From assembly GCA_029964075.1 (NCBI GenBank), contig CM057135.1, positions 13,418,863 through 13,482,862 of the forward strand: a stretch of DNA of 64,000 nt. The letters run 5' to 3'. How positions within the stretch are numbered: position 1 is the first letter of the stretch; each line of letters opens with the position of its first letter. Made by a program: the position numbers and the translations under genes. The notes below the pieces were generated by a model. That model was not told where the DNA came from. It searched no databases and worked only from the letters and a program-made list of their open reading frames with translations. Below are positions 34,762-45,948 of this stretch, piece after piece. The stretch comes from Patiria pectinifera (lineage: Eukaryota; Echinodermata; Asteroidea; Valvatida; Asterinidae).

Positions 34762-36436
34762 TTATTGATTGTTTATATCCCTTGTACTGGGAACCAAGGA
34801 TTTCTGGATTTGTTCCAGGGTGTCACTCTGTTGCTGGGTCAGTCCAGATGACCATACCGGGACTGCGTATTCCAGTATTGGTCTGATGTACCCAATGTAG
34901 ATGGTGAGCAGGTCCTTCGAAGGCAATGCAAAATGTTTTAGAAGTCGGAGCATGTTCATTCGCCGGTTAGCTTTTGAAGTAATGTCCGTCACCCATTCAT
35001 TCCATTTGAGATCCGACTGGATGATTAGGCCCAGTATTTTAAGTGAGTGGTATTCTTGGAGTGGTTGATCACATAGTTTGAGTTCTGTCAAGGTAGGCAT
35101 GCTTTTTTAAGCATACTCTCATGACTGTACATTTTTCCGGATTCAGTTTTAAGCGGTTGTCAGTGGACCACTCCTCAATCGAAGTTAGGTCGGCCTGTAT
35201 ATGGCTTCGATCAGAACGCGTAACTGTTTCAATAAGTGTCATGTCATCAACATACTTCCAATGGTGGGTAGATATGTCTGATGCTCCATCATTGATCATC
35301 GCTAGGAATGCAATTGGTCTCAGGCGGGTATCCTGTGGAACACCAGCGATGGTTGTGTGCCAGTCAGATATTGTGCCATCATAGCGAACGTATTGTTGGC
35401 GTTCACACAGGAAATCGCAGATCCACGGAATCAATGATGGGCGGGTGCCAAGGTTCAACAGCTTAGTGATAAGAATAGTGTAATCCACTCTATCAAACGC
35501 TTTGCTGTAGTCAGTCGCCACAAGTGTAGATAGTGTGTTCGGGGTGTCAGCATTACGAGCTAAAGTGTCCATCACATTAGTCAGGTAGTGAGTAGTTAAC
35601 ATACCCTTTCTGTTGCCAAACTGTTGGGGGTCGAGCTGGGGATGGATGTCTTGTAGTATCCATTTAGTAACGAACTTTTCTGCAACTTTGGCCAAGTAGT
35701 CAGTGAGTGAAATTGGCCGGAGTTTGTTGATGGTAGGTTAATTGGTCTTGGGAACTGGGATAACTATGGCTTTTTTCCACTGTGATGGGAGGCTGCCTGT
35801 GGCAAGTGATTGATTGAGGATGTCGCAGATTGGGGTACTCAGTTCACAAGCGAACTCGCGAATCAAGCGCAGGGGAATACCATCTGGACCAACAGCCTTG
35901 TGGACGTTGACTTTTCGAAGTTCGTTGTAGACTTCCCAAGGGAAGACTTGGGGGCATGGTGACAGAGTAGGCAAATACGCTGGAAGTGCAGCACAGTCAA
36001 GCCGAGGGATGTCCGCTGCAACTGATAGGAACTGATTGTTGATGGCGTCAGCAATCAATTTCTTCTGTGACTGATCAATGCCAGGTACACGGATTGCTGC
36101 GTTGCGTGCCTGATTACCAGTCATGCCTCTGATTTGTTTATACCACGTTCTGGGGTTGGCTTTTTTGTGTTGTTGAACACGACCATGGTAGTAGTTATTT
36201 TTAGCAGTTATTATGGATCTTTTGACCTTATTTCTGAGCAACTTCCACAATAATTGTCTCCCTTGGTGGAATGCCACCTGTCGTTTACGTATGAGTTCCT
36301 TGATTTTGGTGGTCATCCACGGTTGGTCCTTGTTGTGGAGCTTGATGGTGCGGCACGGGATGAAACGTTCAATGGCTCCATGCAGTGTGTTGTAGAATAT
36401 GGTTGACTTCTGGTCAGCCGTGTCTTCTTGAAGCAC
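34762..36436 (-). pseudogene. LINE reverse transcriptase (frameshifted)
   Basis: Three segments in different frames. 36436-35738 holds the pre-RT part and KAVGPDGIPLRLIREFACEL. 35695-35069 holds FGNRKGMLTTHYL, DYSKAFDRVDY (catalytic Asp), AGVPQDTRLRP (normally GVPQGT) and WKYVDDMTL (catalytic YVDD, near 35255). 35100-34762 holds KILGLIIQSDLKW and YIRPILEYAVPVWSSG, the thumb end. A stop at about 35738 and a shift near 35090 interrupt it. It primes reverse transcription at the target in related elements. Not functional here. Confidence 0.82.
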
Positions 36437-36468
36437 TCCTTCACATTTCTGGTTGGTAATCCATCGAC

Positions 36469-37258
36469 CTAAATCGCGAATATTTGAGTCGCGAAGAGGT
36501 CGAACAACGCGCGCTTCTCCTCAACATTTGGCATTGGTGTGTGATTTGTGGGTAGCCAGAGAACACTGTTGTGATCGCTCCTGCCGATTGGGGACGTGAT
36601 CGTGGGTGTGTCGTAGTAGTCGGACATGTTGGTAATAATCATGTCGAGGATGGTATTGTTGCGAGTTGGAGAGTCAACCACCTGCTTGAGATCATTACTG
36701 CAGCACAGTTGTTTGATATCAAGTTTGTTGAAATCTCCAAGGAGGGTTATTCCCGCATTGGGATAACGGGTTCGTAGTAAGTCTGTAGTATGCACCAGGT
36801 GATCAATTAGAGTGTTAGCATGTTGGTTTGCTGTATACTGCCCCAAATATCACCAAGCTAAGAGTGCGAGGCAGTCGCTTTGGTCGTGTGTGAATCCAGG
36901 TAACTTCTAGTTCTGCTGGTATGTTGATATTGTTAACAGGACAGGCGTTGAGGTCACCGTGGGTGTAGAGCGCGACTCCACCTCCTCTTCTGTCAGCTCT
37001 GCTCCGAGTAAACGAGGAGTACCCTTGAATTTGGAGGTGTTCATCAGGTAGGAGTGGAGAAAACCAAGTTTCTGAGACTATGGCAACATGAACCTTTAGG
37101 CTCATTATAAGGGATCTGAACTTGTCTATTTTGTTATTGAGGGAGAGAGGGTTACACATGAAAATTGAAGGCAATCTCATCCTTGCAGTGTGGACTTTGG
37201 TACTGTTTGAAGGTACTACACGTTGCCGATGAACAGGAACCAAATTGGAGTAGCACAC
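36469..37258 (-). pseudogene. LINE AP-like endonuclease (frameshifted)
   Basis: Two segments: 37258-36815 with NNKIDKFRSLIMSLKVHVAI, VSETWFSPLLPDEHL and RADRRGGGVALYTHGD, and 36846-36469 with LLGDFNKLD, NTILDMIITNM and IGRSDHNSVLW. These are the Glu (SETW), GDFN and SDH motifs of the exonuclease-endonuclease-phosphatase fold that nicks target DNA. One frame change separates them at about 36830 and another separates the domain from RT. Confidence 0.8.
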
Positions 37259-37339
37259 AATACGCAGTAGACTAGATTCACCACGGCCATGATGACTTAG
37301 GTAGTTACGTGCAGTGATATTCTACACTGTATTTTCCGG

Positions 37340-37596
37340 GGTCTGCTCATAGGTCCGACGCCTCATAGGTCCGACGCCTCATAAGTCCGACAAAATCGCA
37401 TACCCTAACCAAATAAAGGCCCGTATGTCCGACGCCTCATAGGTCCGACGCCTCATAGGTCCGACGCCTCATAAGTCCGACACCTCATAGCTCCGACGCC
37501 TCACAGCTCCGACGCCTCGTAAGTCCGACAAATTAAACGCCTTGTTTTTCCGTTGTCGGCGTCGGACCTATGAGGCGTCGGACTTATGATACGGCC
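37340..37596. repeat. Tandem GGTCCGACGCCTCATA repeats with an inverted end
   Basis: About a dozen 15-17-bp units of the form TCCGACGCCTCATAGG fill 37350-37530. Near the right end (37553-37590) the same unit appears in reverse complement (GGCGTCGGACCTATGAGG). The arrangement is that of a foldback element with a repeat-built arm. A short ACCCTAACC lies between units. Confidence 0.75.
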
Positions 37597-38047
37597 CCGT
37601 ATTTTCCTTTGCTTATTTTGTCCCGCTCTACATCCACGTTTAGTACGTTTCGAGATGTTCAGTTTACATATTTTGTTCCAAATATCTGGATTAATTGGTT
37701 TGCCAGAACTTACTAGTTGTGTTGTAGTCTTTCAGCTATTACATGCAGCGGGATGCGGTTACTGATCCAGTATACAGCGGAGGGCGCCACCGTTGGAGCA
37801 ATACTGGACAGGTAATCTTATCTCGTCATGGAAGTGCATGGAAACGACAGATAAAAGTTAAGAAATGCTGCTTTGTCTAGCCAGTTTTGAAACTCACGAT
37901 TCATCCAGTAGTATCCTGGTAACTGACTTTGATGTTGGCTGACCTTGTATGTACCAGAGAGTCCCAAGAAGCGAGAAAATTAACTGTTTTCCGCTATACA
38001 GAGACGGAGCAAATAACAAGCGAGTGCAGCCACGGCAAGGGCGCCCT

Positions 38048-38105
38048 CTCGTTCATAAACTGATGAATTAGTTTTGATGTTAGTGTTTGCATTATATATT
38101 ATCCT
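38048..38105. repeat. Inverted copy of Helentron segment 38651-38707
   Basis: About 57 bp here (ATGAATTAGTTTTGATGTTA, then GTGTTTGCATTATATATTAT) is the reverse complement of 38651-38707, with one or two differences. It sits exactly where Rep coding sequence resumes after the LINE and tandem-repeat insertion. Confidence 0.8.
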
Positions 38106-38545
38106 TTTTGAAAAGGCTAATAGTACATTGAGCAGGAAACCTACTATTGTCATAAAAAGAGAACTACAAGATGTGTGGGTAAATTTGTACAATCCTGCTT
38201 TGATGAGGTGTTGGAATGCTAACATGGATATCCAGTATATCACCGATGCATATGCATGTGCAGCTTATGTTGTGTCATATATGTCTAAATCAGAACGTGA
38301 AATGGGACAGTTATTAGCAAACACACAGAAAGAAGCTTTGAAGGGTAATTTGGATGCTAGGCAAAGTATGAAGGAACTTGGTTGTGTATATCTACATAAT
38401 CGAGAAGTATCGGCCCAGGAAGCTGTGTTTCGTGTATGTGGTCTTCGATTGAAAGAGGGTTCAAGAAAAGTCGAGTTTATACCTGTAGGTGAGAATCCAG
38501 TCAGAATGAGTTTGCCATTAAGTGTAATTCAGAATAGATCTGAGG

Positions 38546-39170
38546 ATGATGAGTGACATATTCATGGCCAATAGAGTAGATCGCTACAAGGCAAGACCAG
38601 ATCTTGATAAATTTAAGGATATGTGCCTTGCTACATCTTGCTCAGAATACAGGATAATATATAATGCAAACACTAACATGAAAACTAATTCATCAGTTTA
38701 TGAACTAAAAGATGGTTTGGGTCACATACAGAAGCGTAGTAAAACTGAACCTGCAGTCATAAGATACCATAGATTTTCAGAGAATAAATATCCTGAGAAA
38801 TATTACCACAGTATATTGCAGCTGTTTCTTCCATATTGTGTAGATGCACATTTGAAACCACCTCAGTTTGAAACATTTGAACAATTATATAAAAATGATG
38901 CTCTGTGTTTTCATGATAAACTGAAATCTGTGAGGTGCATTGTTGAAAGTAACCGCTCTATATATGAAGCAAATGTTGAGTCTCCTGAAGCAGCAAAACA
39001 GTACGTAAAGAAATTTGGTCTTAAGAAGGCGCATGGGCTTTGATTTGTCCTAAATCTGAGCAAGACAGACTTGAGTGTGAAGCAGAACGTGAATCAGTAA
39101 TAGAAGAAGACAATGAATTTGATATTCCGGATTTGCAAGCTGATGAATCAGTAAAAAAAAATATGTAATA
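38546..39170 (+). pseudogene. Helentron segment between Rep and helicase
   Basis: Contains [54 protein letters not shown] and LFLPYCVDAHLKPPQFETFE. This region connects Rep to the helicase in Helitrons. It overlaps the Rep segment by 11 bases in another frame and shifts again near 39035 (CPKSEQDRLECEAE). Confidence 0.7.
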
Positions 39171-39177
39171 TTGAACC

Positions 39178-40701
39178 ACATCCAGCAAACATATCAAAGC
39201 AAGAAGCACTCAATTTATTAAGATCATTGAATGAACAGCAGAGACAAGTGTGTTAATAAGATTCGTAGCTGGTGCTTACAAGAGATTAAATGGAAAAATC
39301 CTAAACCATTTCATCTGTTTGTGACAGGTGGAGCTGGAACCGGGAAAAGCCACTTAATAAAGTCAGTTCACTATGAAGCAACAAGACGTTTTGCTAGAAT
39401 GGTTCAAAATCCTGAGAATATGTCAGTGTTGATAGTTGCGCCTACAGGAGTTGCTGCATTTAATGTCAAAGGTAGTACAATTCACAGTGCTCTTCAATCC
39501 CTGTTGATGCTAGATTACCATATCAACCACTTGGAGAAGAGAAATTGAATACGCTGAGGAATGTGTTACAAGATCTTTAAATTTTGATTATAGATGAAAT
39601 ATCGATGGTTGATCACAAGATTTTGTGCTACATACATGGACGTTTGCGTCAGATGAAACAAACACGTAGTCATAATCTTTTCGGTAACATCAGTATTTTA
39701 GCTGTTGGAGATTTTTATCAGCTACCTCCAGTCAAAGGAAAAGCATTGTATCAGAGAGCACTCCCAGTAGATCTATGGAATGATATTTTCCAGAAAGTAG
39801 AACTTAATAAAATCATGCGACAAAAAGATGATGTACAGTTTGCAAACGCACTGAATAGGTTACGAGTCGAAACGATGAAGGAAAAGTTTTCAGAAGAAGA
39901 TGTGGCATTGTTGAAGTCCTGTGAAACTGGCAAAGATTGGAATGATGCATTACATATCTACCCATGTAACAAACAAGTCGATGAATACAATACGCAAACA
40001 CTCTTTGCAACGTGTACTAATTGTATATTGATTGTTGCTAAGGATTTACTGAAAGAAGTTTAAAAAAGGTAGTCGGAAAGGACGGGTAAAAGTTCCTAAG
40101 AAATCCACATACACAAACTTGCCTGAATCATTGTGGATGGGTGTTGGTGCTCGAGTAATGTTAACTAAGAACATTGATGTATCAGATGGACTTGTGAATG
40201 GAGTCTTTGGCACAGTACGTGCAATTATTATGTTGCCTGATAAATCTTGGCCGAAGTGCATTGAAGTTCAGTTTTGATAATAAGGATGTTGGATTGAAGT
40301 TGAAAAGAAGATACAAATCGTCAAGTAAAGAAGACACAGTTCCAATTCAAAGGGAAGAAGAAAATGTCAGTAATCAGTGTGTTCGACAGCAGTTTCCCTT
40401 AAAATTAGCCTGGGCATGCACAGTTCACAAAGTGCAAGGAGTGACAAAAGATAGAGCAGTTGTTTCACTTGAACGTACATTTTCAGCTGGACAAGCCTAC
40501 GTTGCATTGAGCAGAGTCACATCAATGCATGGACTTGTGATTCAAGGGTTTGATGAAAAATATATCTTCTGTAACAAGGCAGTTTTGGAATCATTGAAAA
40601 GTATGCCAGAATTTACTAATGCTGAAGAATGTGTAAGAGAAGTGAAATTAAACAAGACTGTAATCATGATGCATAACATTCAAGGATTAAAGAAACATTA
40701 A
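39178..40701 (+). pseudogene. Helentron PIF1-type helicase
   Basis: Motifs in order: TGGAGTGKSHLIKS (Walker A, near 39329), APTGVAAFNVKGSTIHSALQ (Ia), LIIDEISMVD (Walker B, near 39584), ILAVGDFYQLPPVKG (III, near 39696), [28 protein letters not shown] (near 40135), QFPLKLAWACTVHKVQGVT (V, near 40391) and GQAYVALSRVTSMHG (VI). This 5'-3' superfamily-1 helicase unwinds DNA during transposition. Frame changes occur near 39500, 40060 and 40270, with a stop TAA near 39578 just before the Walker B block. All key motif residues are still readable. Confidence 0.85.
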
Positions 40702-41280
40702 ATGGACCTAAAATGTAATAATGAAATGATGAAATCTGATTTCATTTGTCTTACTGAGACATGGATCGATAATGAGCAATACTCTGATATAGAATTAACT
40801 GAATTCAAATGCTATCATATGATAATTCAAGTACAAGTAACACACATGTTGAATCAGCAATGTCATGGGGGTGTAGCAGTATTTGGTAGAAGGAACAAAC
40901 CATTTAGCAGACTGACTCTTCCTGTTCAGAATCTAGAGCATATTGCATATCAGGTAAGATGTCGTATTGTGTGGCAGTATAGTCCAGCTTCATATTCAAT
41001 GGATGAATTTCTTGGCTATTTGCAAATTCCGTTGAGTGAACTTCATAAAGTTTCCAATAGGTGCATTGTGATGGGTGATTTTAATGAAGACATTCTGAAA
41101 CACTGTTCACGGATTGAAAAGTTAATGCAAGATTATGGTTATAGACAGTGTGATCATGATGAAACTACAGAAAATGGCACATTGATTGACCACGTATACG
41201 TCAGAAATATGGATACGGTAGATGCTGCAGTGATTCCAACATACTACAGTTATCATGAAGAAGTTTCCATAAGAATATAA
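40702..41280 (+). pseudogene. Helentron C-terminal AP-type endonuclease domain
   Basis: In the same frame as the helicase end, separated only by the TAA at 40699-40701. Motifs: SDFICLTETWIDNE (catalytic Glu region), HGGVAVFGRRNK, RCIVMGDFNEDILKH, NGTLIDHVYVRN and YYSYHEEV, where the usual SDH has become SYH. The fold is exonuclease-endonuclease-phosphatase, acquired by the Helentron branch from non-LTR retrotransposons. The reading frame itself is open, so the fused ancestral protein was cut by one stop codon. Confidence 0.8.
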
Positions 41281-41339
41281 TTTGAATACTTTTATTTAGG
41301 ACATTCTCAAACCTATAACATTGAAACTGTCAATGTGAA

Positions 41340-41353
41340 GTACACTAGTGTAC
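41340..41353. other. Perfect palindrome near the Helentron 3' end
   Basis: GTACACTAGTGTAC, 60 bp after the endonuclease stop. Helitrons end in a short hairpin, and this is the best candidate. The following sequence to 42450 holds no recognised gene. Confidence 0.35.
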
Positions 41354-42450
41354 ACGTACACTATATTTCTCAGTTCCATGATGTTGGGGATCATTTTGGA
41401 TATTATGGAAATTACTGATCAAGTGAATTTTTATTCTCATGAAATGTATGAATTTGTTTTCATCATTATTAACCTGAACTGTGAAGGCCCTTTTAAAGTA
41501 GCTTGGTTGCATCCTCAAATTGTTCAAAATATTCTTATTGCCACAGTGTACAAATTGAATACAGCGTCAGTCTGCCTAAATATTTTTTTTTTCATGACAT
41601 TTGTTCATGGAGGGATGATCACTGGCTAAATATCCTTCATTTGTATACGTACAGGTTTTTCTATTAAATGTAATATTGTTAAATATTGTTGTTTTCATGT
41701 GAAGCTGATCTTTCAAACTAACATACAATTGATGTGCAATATCAGTGTTAATAAGTATTCATGGATTTTTTATGTAAATCATGTTCGTTTTTCAAGTTGT
41801 ATACTCAAGAGACGTACATAACGTGCAAGATGGAATTATGTCATTCATGGTAAATAAACAATGTAAAAATAGTGCAGTGAAACATGGACACCGAGATTAT
41901 ATCATAGAAAGATGCTTTTCAAAACAGCATGACCGGCTTGATGTCTAGTGCACAGTGTCACACTGCACAGATCAACGGTTGTCCAATGAAAATTAAGCTT
42001 TCCCTTAATGCTAAAGCCAGCGATAAGTGGTTTTGCAAGGAGGAAGCTCATGAACTGCATCTTTCATTTTGATGAGTTCAAAGTAGAAATCTAAGAGAAC
42101 ATACAGACCAGATTAGTTGAGCCTAGCTACCCAGTGGTCTGAGCTTCAGAAGTGCTATAGGTGAACATTGAGGCAACTGTTCTTTAAACAAAGAAATTCT
42201 AAGAAAACAATTGAGAATATCGGACTCCTTGTGACGAGGAGATCTGCATGCGACGCACACCTCAAGGAGAGCCACCCACTGATCTGCATTGATGAGACAA
42301 TGCAGCTACACATACTTGGGGTATGTCATCTTCTCTGATGTCAAGATTGACGTAGCGGTAGATGTGGACAAACAGTCGATTTGGCAGCCAGTGGAAGAAC
42401 AATAATGCTTTGGCACCTGCCACTGACCATACGCCTGCTTTGGCTGCACC

Positions 42451-42573
42451 GGTGACTGCTTTATGTTCCGACACCCCTATGTTCCGACAACCTAGATTCT
42501 GTTACTCCCGGTTAGGGTTAGGAATAGGAATATGTGCAGTCACATAGGGGTGTCGGAACATAGAGGTGTAACC
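42451..42573. mobile_element. MITE family B, copy 2
   Basis: Inverted relative to the copy at 13553-13680. TATGTTCCGACACCCCTATG at the left, GGTTAGGGTTAGGAATAGGA in the core, and GGTGTCGGAACATAGAGGTG at the right. It is more regular than copy 1. Confidence 0.68.
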
Positions 42574-42789
42574 GCTGGACCAGTCTGTTCAGCATACATG
42601 TATGCCTTATCAGCTACAAAGCACCTGAAGCAGATGTGTACGTCAAAGTCATAACTATAAAGACAAACTTGACCACTTGACTGTCAAAATGGCTACGTAT
42701 GCATGTCAATACATGGTGGATGTGACTTCCAAAAGAGTGAACTTGTGGAAATTTTGAAATCATTTTTGAGTGCTTGGCCACATTACAGT

Positions 42790-43170
42790 GGGGCCACCCA
42801 GAACTCTGTGTGTTATTTGCTCTCCAACAGGATCACTTTACCTGCCAGTATTTGAACATGGTTCAGGTGAGTGAGATTGTCAGATTTTCTGGGTTGGTTG
42901 GTGGTGTTCAGGTGTTCTTCAAATTCAGACCTGCTTGTTTGTGTTTGGTTTGTTTGAGCACTACAACTACAAATCCACATGTTTCCTGCCAGTTGCCAGT
43001 GTACTCCCCCAAAGCATCACTGTGTATGCCAGTAGTTGAACGTGGTTCAGGTGAGTGAGATTGTCAGATTTTCTGGGTTTTCGAGAGTTTTGGTCGGTGG
43101 TGTTCAAGTGTTCTTCAAATTGAAACTTGCTGGTTTGTGTTTGGTGTGTGTGTGATTCTTGGAGGTAAAA
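42790..43170. repeat. Tandem duplication, about 190-bp unit
   Basis: CCAGTATTTGAACATGGTTC, AGGTGAGTGAGATTGTCAGA and GGTGGTGTTCAGGTGTTCTT (42846-42930) recur at 43030-43115. A related piece, TGCCAGTATATGAACATGGT, occurs at 58500, on the other side of the 15-kb element, so this sequence is probably the target into which that element inserted. Confidence 0.65.
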
Positions 43171-43243
43171 GACACTCACACATGTCATTCTCTTGTATCC
43201 ACTTTCTGTAGAAGTCTTCAACTACAAATCTACTTGTTTTCTA

Positions 43244-43960
43244 CACTCTAAAAAAAATTGGGCAAATTGTGCCCAACTTTTAGCCCAATGTTGGTCTAAA
43301 TATCAACAGGTTAAAAAGTTGGTCATTTATTGCCCAACAAGCATTGGGCAATCGCTTTGCCGAGAAAATGGGTAATGCCTTTTGTTTAAATGTTGGGTAG
43401 TTTACATATTTGTTGGTCAATTTCAAATTGTCCAATAATTGGTCAAATTTGGTTGCCATGTTTGTTGGTTAATTTGAACTTCCCACTTTTGTTGGTTATT
43501 ACAACTTTCCCCCCCAAAATTGTCAAATCCGGTGGCTATTTTTGTTGGTTAAGTTTAAATAACCCTAAAATTGGTCAAAGCTGGTTGTCATATTCGTTGG
43601 GTAATTTTGAATGCCCAAAAATTGGTCAAATCTGGTAGCCATTTTTGTTGGTTAGCAAGGTTTTAATTTTCCCAGGAATTGGTCAAATGCGGTTGCCATA
43701 ATGTTGGTCAATTTCAACTTTCCCAGGAAATGGTCTTTAATTACTTGATTGATTGGGATTTTTTTTCCACAGAAATTGGTCACACGTAGTCACGTTTGTT
43801 GGTTGACCCAGAAATTGGTCCTTTCCTTTTGCCATGTTTATTGGTTAAATCAGGTTTTCTCCAGAAGTGTCTTTTCCCCTTATTTGGGTTGCATAAAATT
43901 AGCTTTTTTCCTTCGAAATTTGAAACATATTTGGTCAATAAACATCCAACCAGAAGTTTA
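43244..43960. repeat. Subterminal TTGGTCAA/TTGGTTAA motif array, left end
   Basis: Units of about 60-85 bp carry ATTGGTCAAATTTGGTTGCC and TGTTGGTTAATTT variants. The right end of the element (57500-58230) has the counterpart, with GTTGGGTAATTTT and ACCAAATGTTGGT. Subterminal motif arrays of this kind bind transposase in CACTA elements (family knowledge; not shown here). Confidence 0.6.
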
Positions 43961-44549
43961 GGGCTTATACTTGCTGGATAATAAACAGCGATGACAGTAG
44001 TTGTGCTTGTCACTTGAAATACAATTTGGATAGGTCAAATTTTAAATAAATTGTTTCACGAATCTATAAAGGGGGAATTTTTTTTAAAATAAATTTACGT
44101 AAAGTTCCATTCCGTCCCTAAATTATCAAGAGCAAATAAAAACAATGAAATACAACCATGTTAAACTACCACTTAACTGTTTGCTGCCAAACAAACCCTT
44201 TATTTAAACCATACTGATATAAAACATACACAAAACACAATGGTTCATTTGTTTTCGTAAATGCTAATGAAGCATTTTTTTGCAAAGCCTTATAAGTTTG
44301 GGAAGATTTTGTATAGACTTCTCACTTCGTCCAATGAAAACTGCCAAAACAAGCTTTACAACTTTTTATCATCATGTTTCATATCTAGCATTGCTAACAC
44401 AATAACGTTGGGCTCCATCTTGCCTTGGAAGTGTTGAACAATTCAACAACTTTCGTTATATTCCAAGAGTATTTAGAGTGTTAAATTTGGGCCGATGAAT
44501 TATTCAGAGATTAAACTTTTAACATGTAAACTATTTTGAAGCCTCAAAG

Positions 44550-45412
44550 GGAAATACCTCCCTAGGATGCTGGTAAATGACAGTGTAAAGCATCCTGTAA
44601 AATTATGGCACCTGGTGTGAAGTCATTTTCAAGAAATTGTATTTTTGTTTACATTTCCAACGGTGGTTGGCCGACCTCCGTTGGAAAAACCTAACTATTT
44701 TTCAAATATCCAAATTTACCATTTTTTTTCAGTCGTAATTTTGTTTGCTATTGGTTACATGTTCCTGAACAGGTGCAGACCAGCTGGACTGGTTCCCTTA
44801 CCTTACAATTTTCCGGCATCTATAACTTGATCCACTTCATTTTCAGTGGAGTCCGGGAACAGACTACTTGAACATTTTTGTTTTTCTTGGTTTTTCCAGC
44901 ATTTTGAACACAAAACTTCAAACATGTCAGTGTAACAATATTTTTTCTATTATACTAACCCCTCAAATAGTTTATTTCTGAAGCCGCTTTTGCTGTAATT
45001 TTCAGAACTAAACTATTTGTAATAGATCAAATATTGTTACACTTACATGTTTGAAGTTTTATGTTCGAAAATGCTGGAAAGACCAAGAAAAACAAAAATG
45101 TTCAAGCAGTCTAGTTCCCGGACTTCACTAAAGATGAAATGGATCAGGTTATAGATGCCGAAAAATTGTAAATTAAGGGAACCAGTCTAGCTGGCCTGCA
45201 CCCATTCATGAATAGCAAATAAAATTTGAACTGACAATTATTTTTTTTGTAAATTTGGAGAAGTTGAAAAAATAGGTTTTTCCAACGGTGGTCGGCCAAC
45301 CACCGTTGGAAATGTAACGAAAATACCATGTGTTAATTGACTTCACACCAGGTGCCATGATTTTACAGGATGCTTTAGACTGTCATTTACCAACATCCTA
45401 GTAAGGTATTCT
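44550..45412. repeat. Foldback element with about 420-bp arms
   Basis: The left arm (GATGCTGGTAAATGACAGTG, GGCACCTGGTGTGAAGTC, TTTCCAACGGTGGTTGGCCG) is mirrored by the right arm (CGGCCAACCACCGTTGGAAA, GACTTCACACCAGGTGCCAT, GACTGTCATTTACCAACATC). The centre is near 44985. No coding capacity. It lies in the CACTA-like element downstream of the SAM gene. Confidence 0.78.
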
Positions 45413-45948
45413 GTAAAATCTTGGTACTTTTTTTCCCCCAATGTTTGCAAATTTCCTTTTAGCATGAATGAAAATACTAAGGTTAATGTAGGCACTTATT
45501 TTTTTACTGGGATTTCTGGCTTGCCAGGTTAGACTACACCATGATAATCGAATGTCAAACCTGTAGCTGATTGATATGTTGTTACCAGAAAAGGGCAGAA
45601 ATGGTTGCTACATATGTTTATATGTACGTAGCTGATATTAAGAACTTGCACACCACAGGGTGTGAGTGACCACTGATAAAAATAGCTGAAAACAGCTGAA
45701 AAGATCTAAAAAGGCTGAACTTTGGAAAAATATTTTTTTGTACACAGCAAGTGCGAGAAAAAGCTGAAATCCATAACCAATCAAGCTGAAATCAGCTTTA
45801 AAGCTGAGATTTCACACCCCTATGACACCAAATGCAGATTACTTGGATTACAATGCTTAAATCACTTGGACACCAAATACGCACGGAAATCCCTCAAGAT
45901 TGGGGGAACTATCCCTGGTAGTTCGTACACGACATTTTGGAGGAACTC

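Larger units (their letters stand above)
33466..37320 (-). mobile_element. CR1/L2-like non-LTR retrotransposon inserted in Rep
   Basis: The 3' end (33466 onward) has an ATT/AAT microsatellite tail, followed by a 3' UTR with a large internal duplication, then RT and AP-endonuclease domains reading on the minus strand to 37258. The domain order, APE then RT, and the simple-sequence tail fit the CR1/L2 branch. The 5' limit is uncertain (about 37320). No target duplication was defined. Confidence 0.75.
32221..38556 (+). pseudogene. Helentron Rep (HUH nuclease) domain, split by LINE region
   Basis: The N-terminal part reads EAKCFPALFPTGGPIFSDDR (near 32350), shifts frame around 32520, then GTPTYWQAAQKDVMA, GIPTWFCSFSAADMRWPEI and EFQQRGSPHTHYLFWI (near 32994), where PHTHY is the metal-binding HUH motif. 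After an Asp-rich run (33281-33375) it is cut at about 33465. It resumes at 38107 with [20 protein letters not shown] and [15 protein letters not shown] (near 38263), the tyrosine-containing motif of Helitron Rep. Rep nicks and joins single strands in rolling-circle transposition. At least 30 residues around the breakpoint are unaccounted for. Confidence 0.82.
14866..41353 (+). mobile_element. Helentron (Helitron with endonuclease), dead and multiply interrupted
   Basis: Pieces of one plus-strand rolling-circle transposon can be followed from an ATG at 14866 to the endonuclease stop at 41278-41280. The order is basic N-terminus, PHD-like finger, C76-like peptidase, OTU peptidase, basic repeats, DUF6570-like domain, HUH Rep, PIF1 helicase, AP-type endonuclease. 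Rep plus helicase defines a Helitron; a C-terminal endonuclease and an OTU domain are known for the Helentron branch. Insertions account for about 60% of the span. Reading continues across at least two of them when the target duplication is taken once. The true ends are not located. A perfect palindrome GTACACTAGTGTAC at 41340-41353 shortly after the last stop may be the 3' hairpin. Confidence 0.8.
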
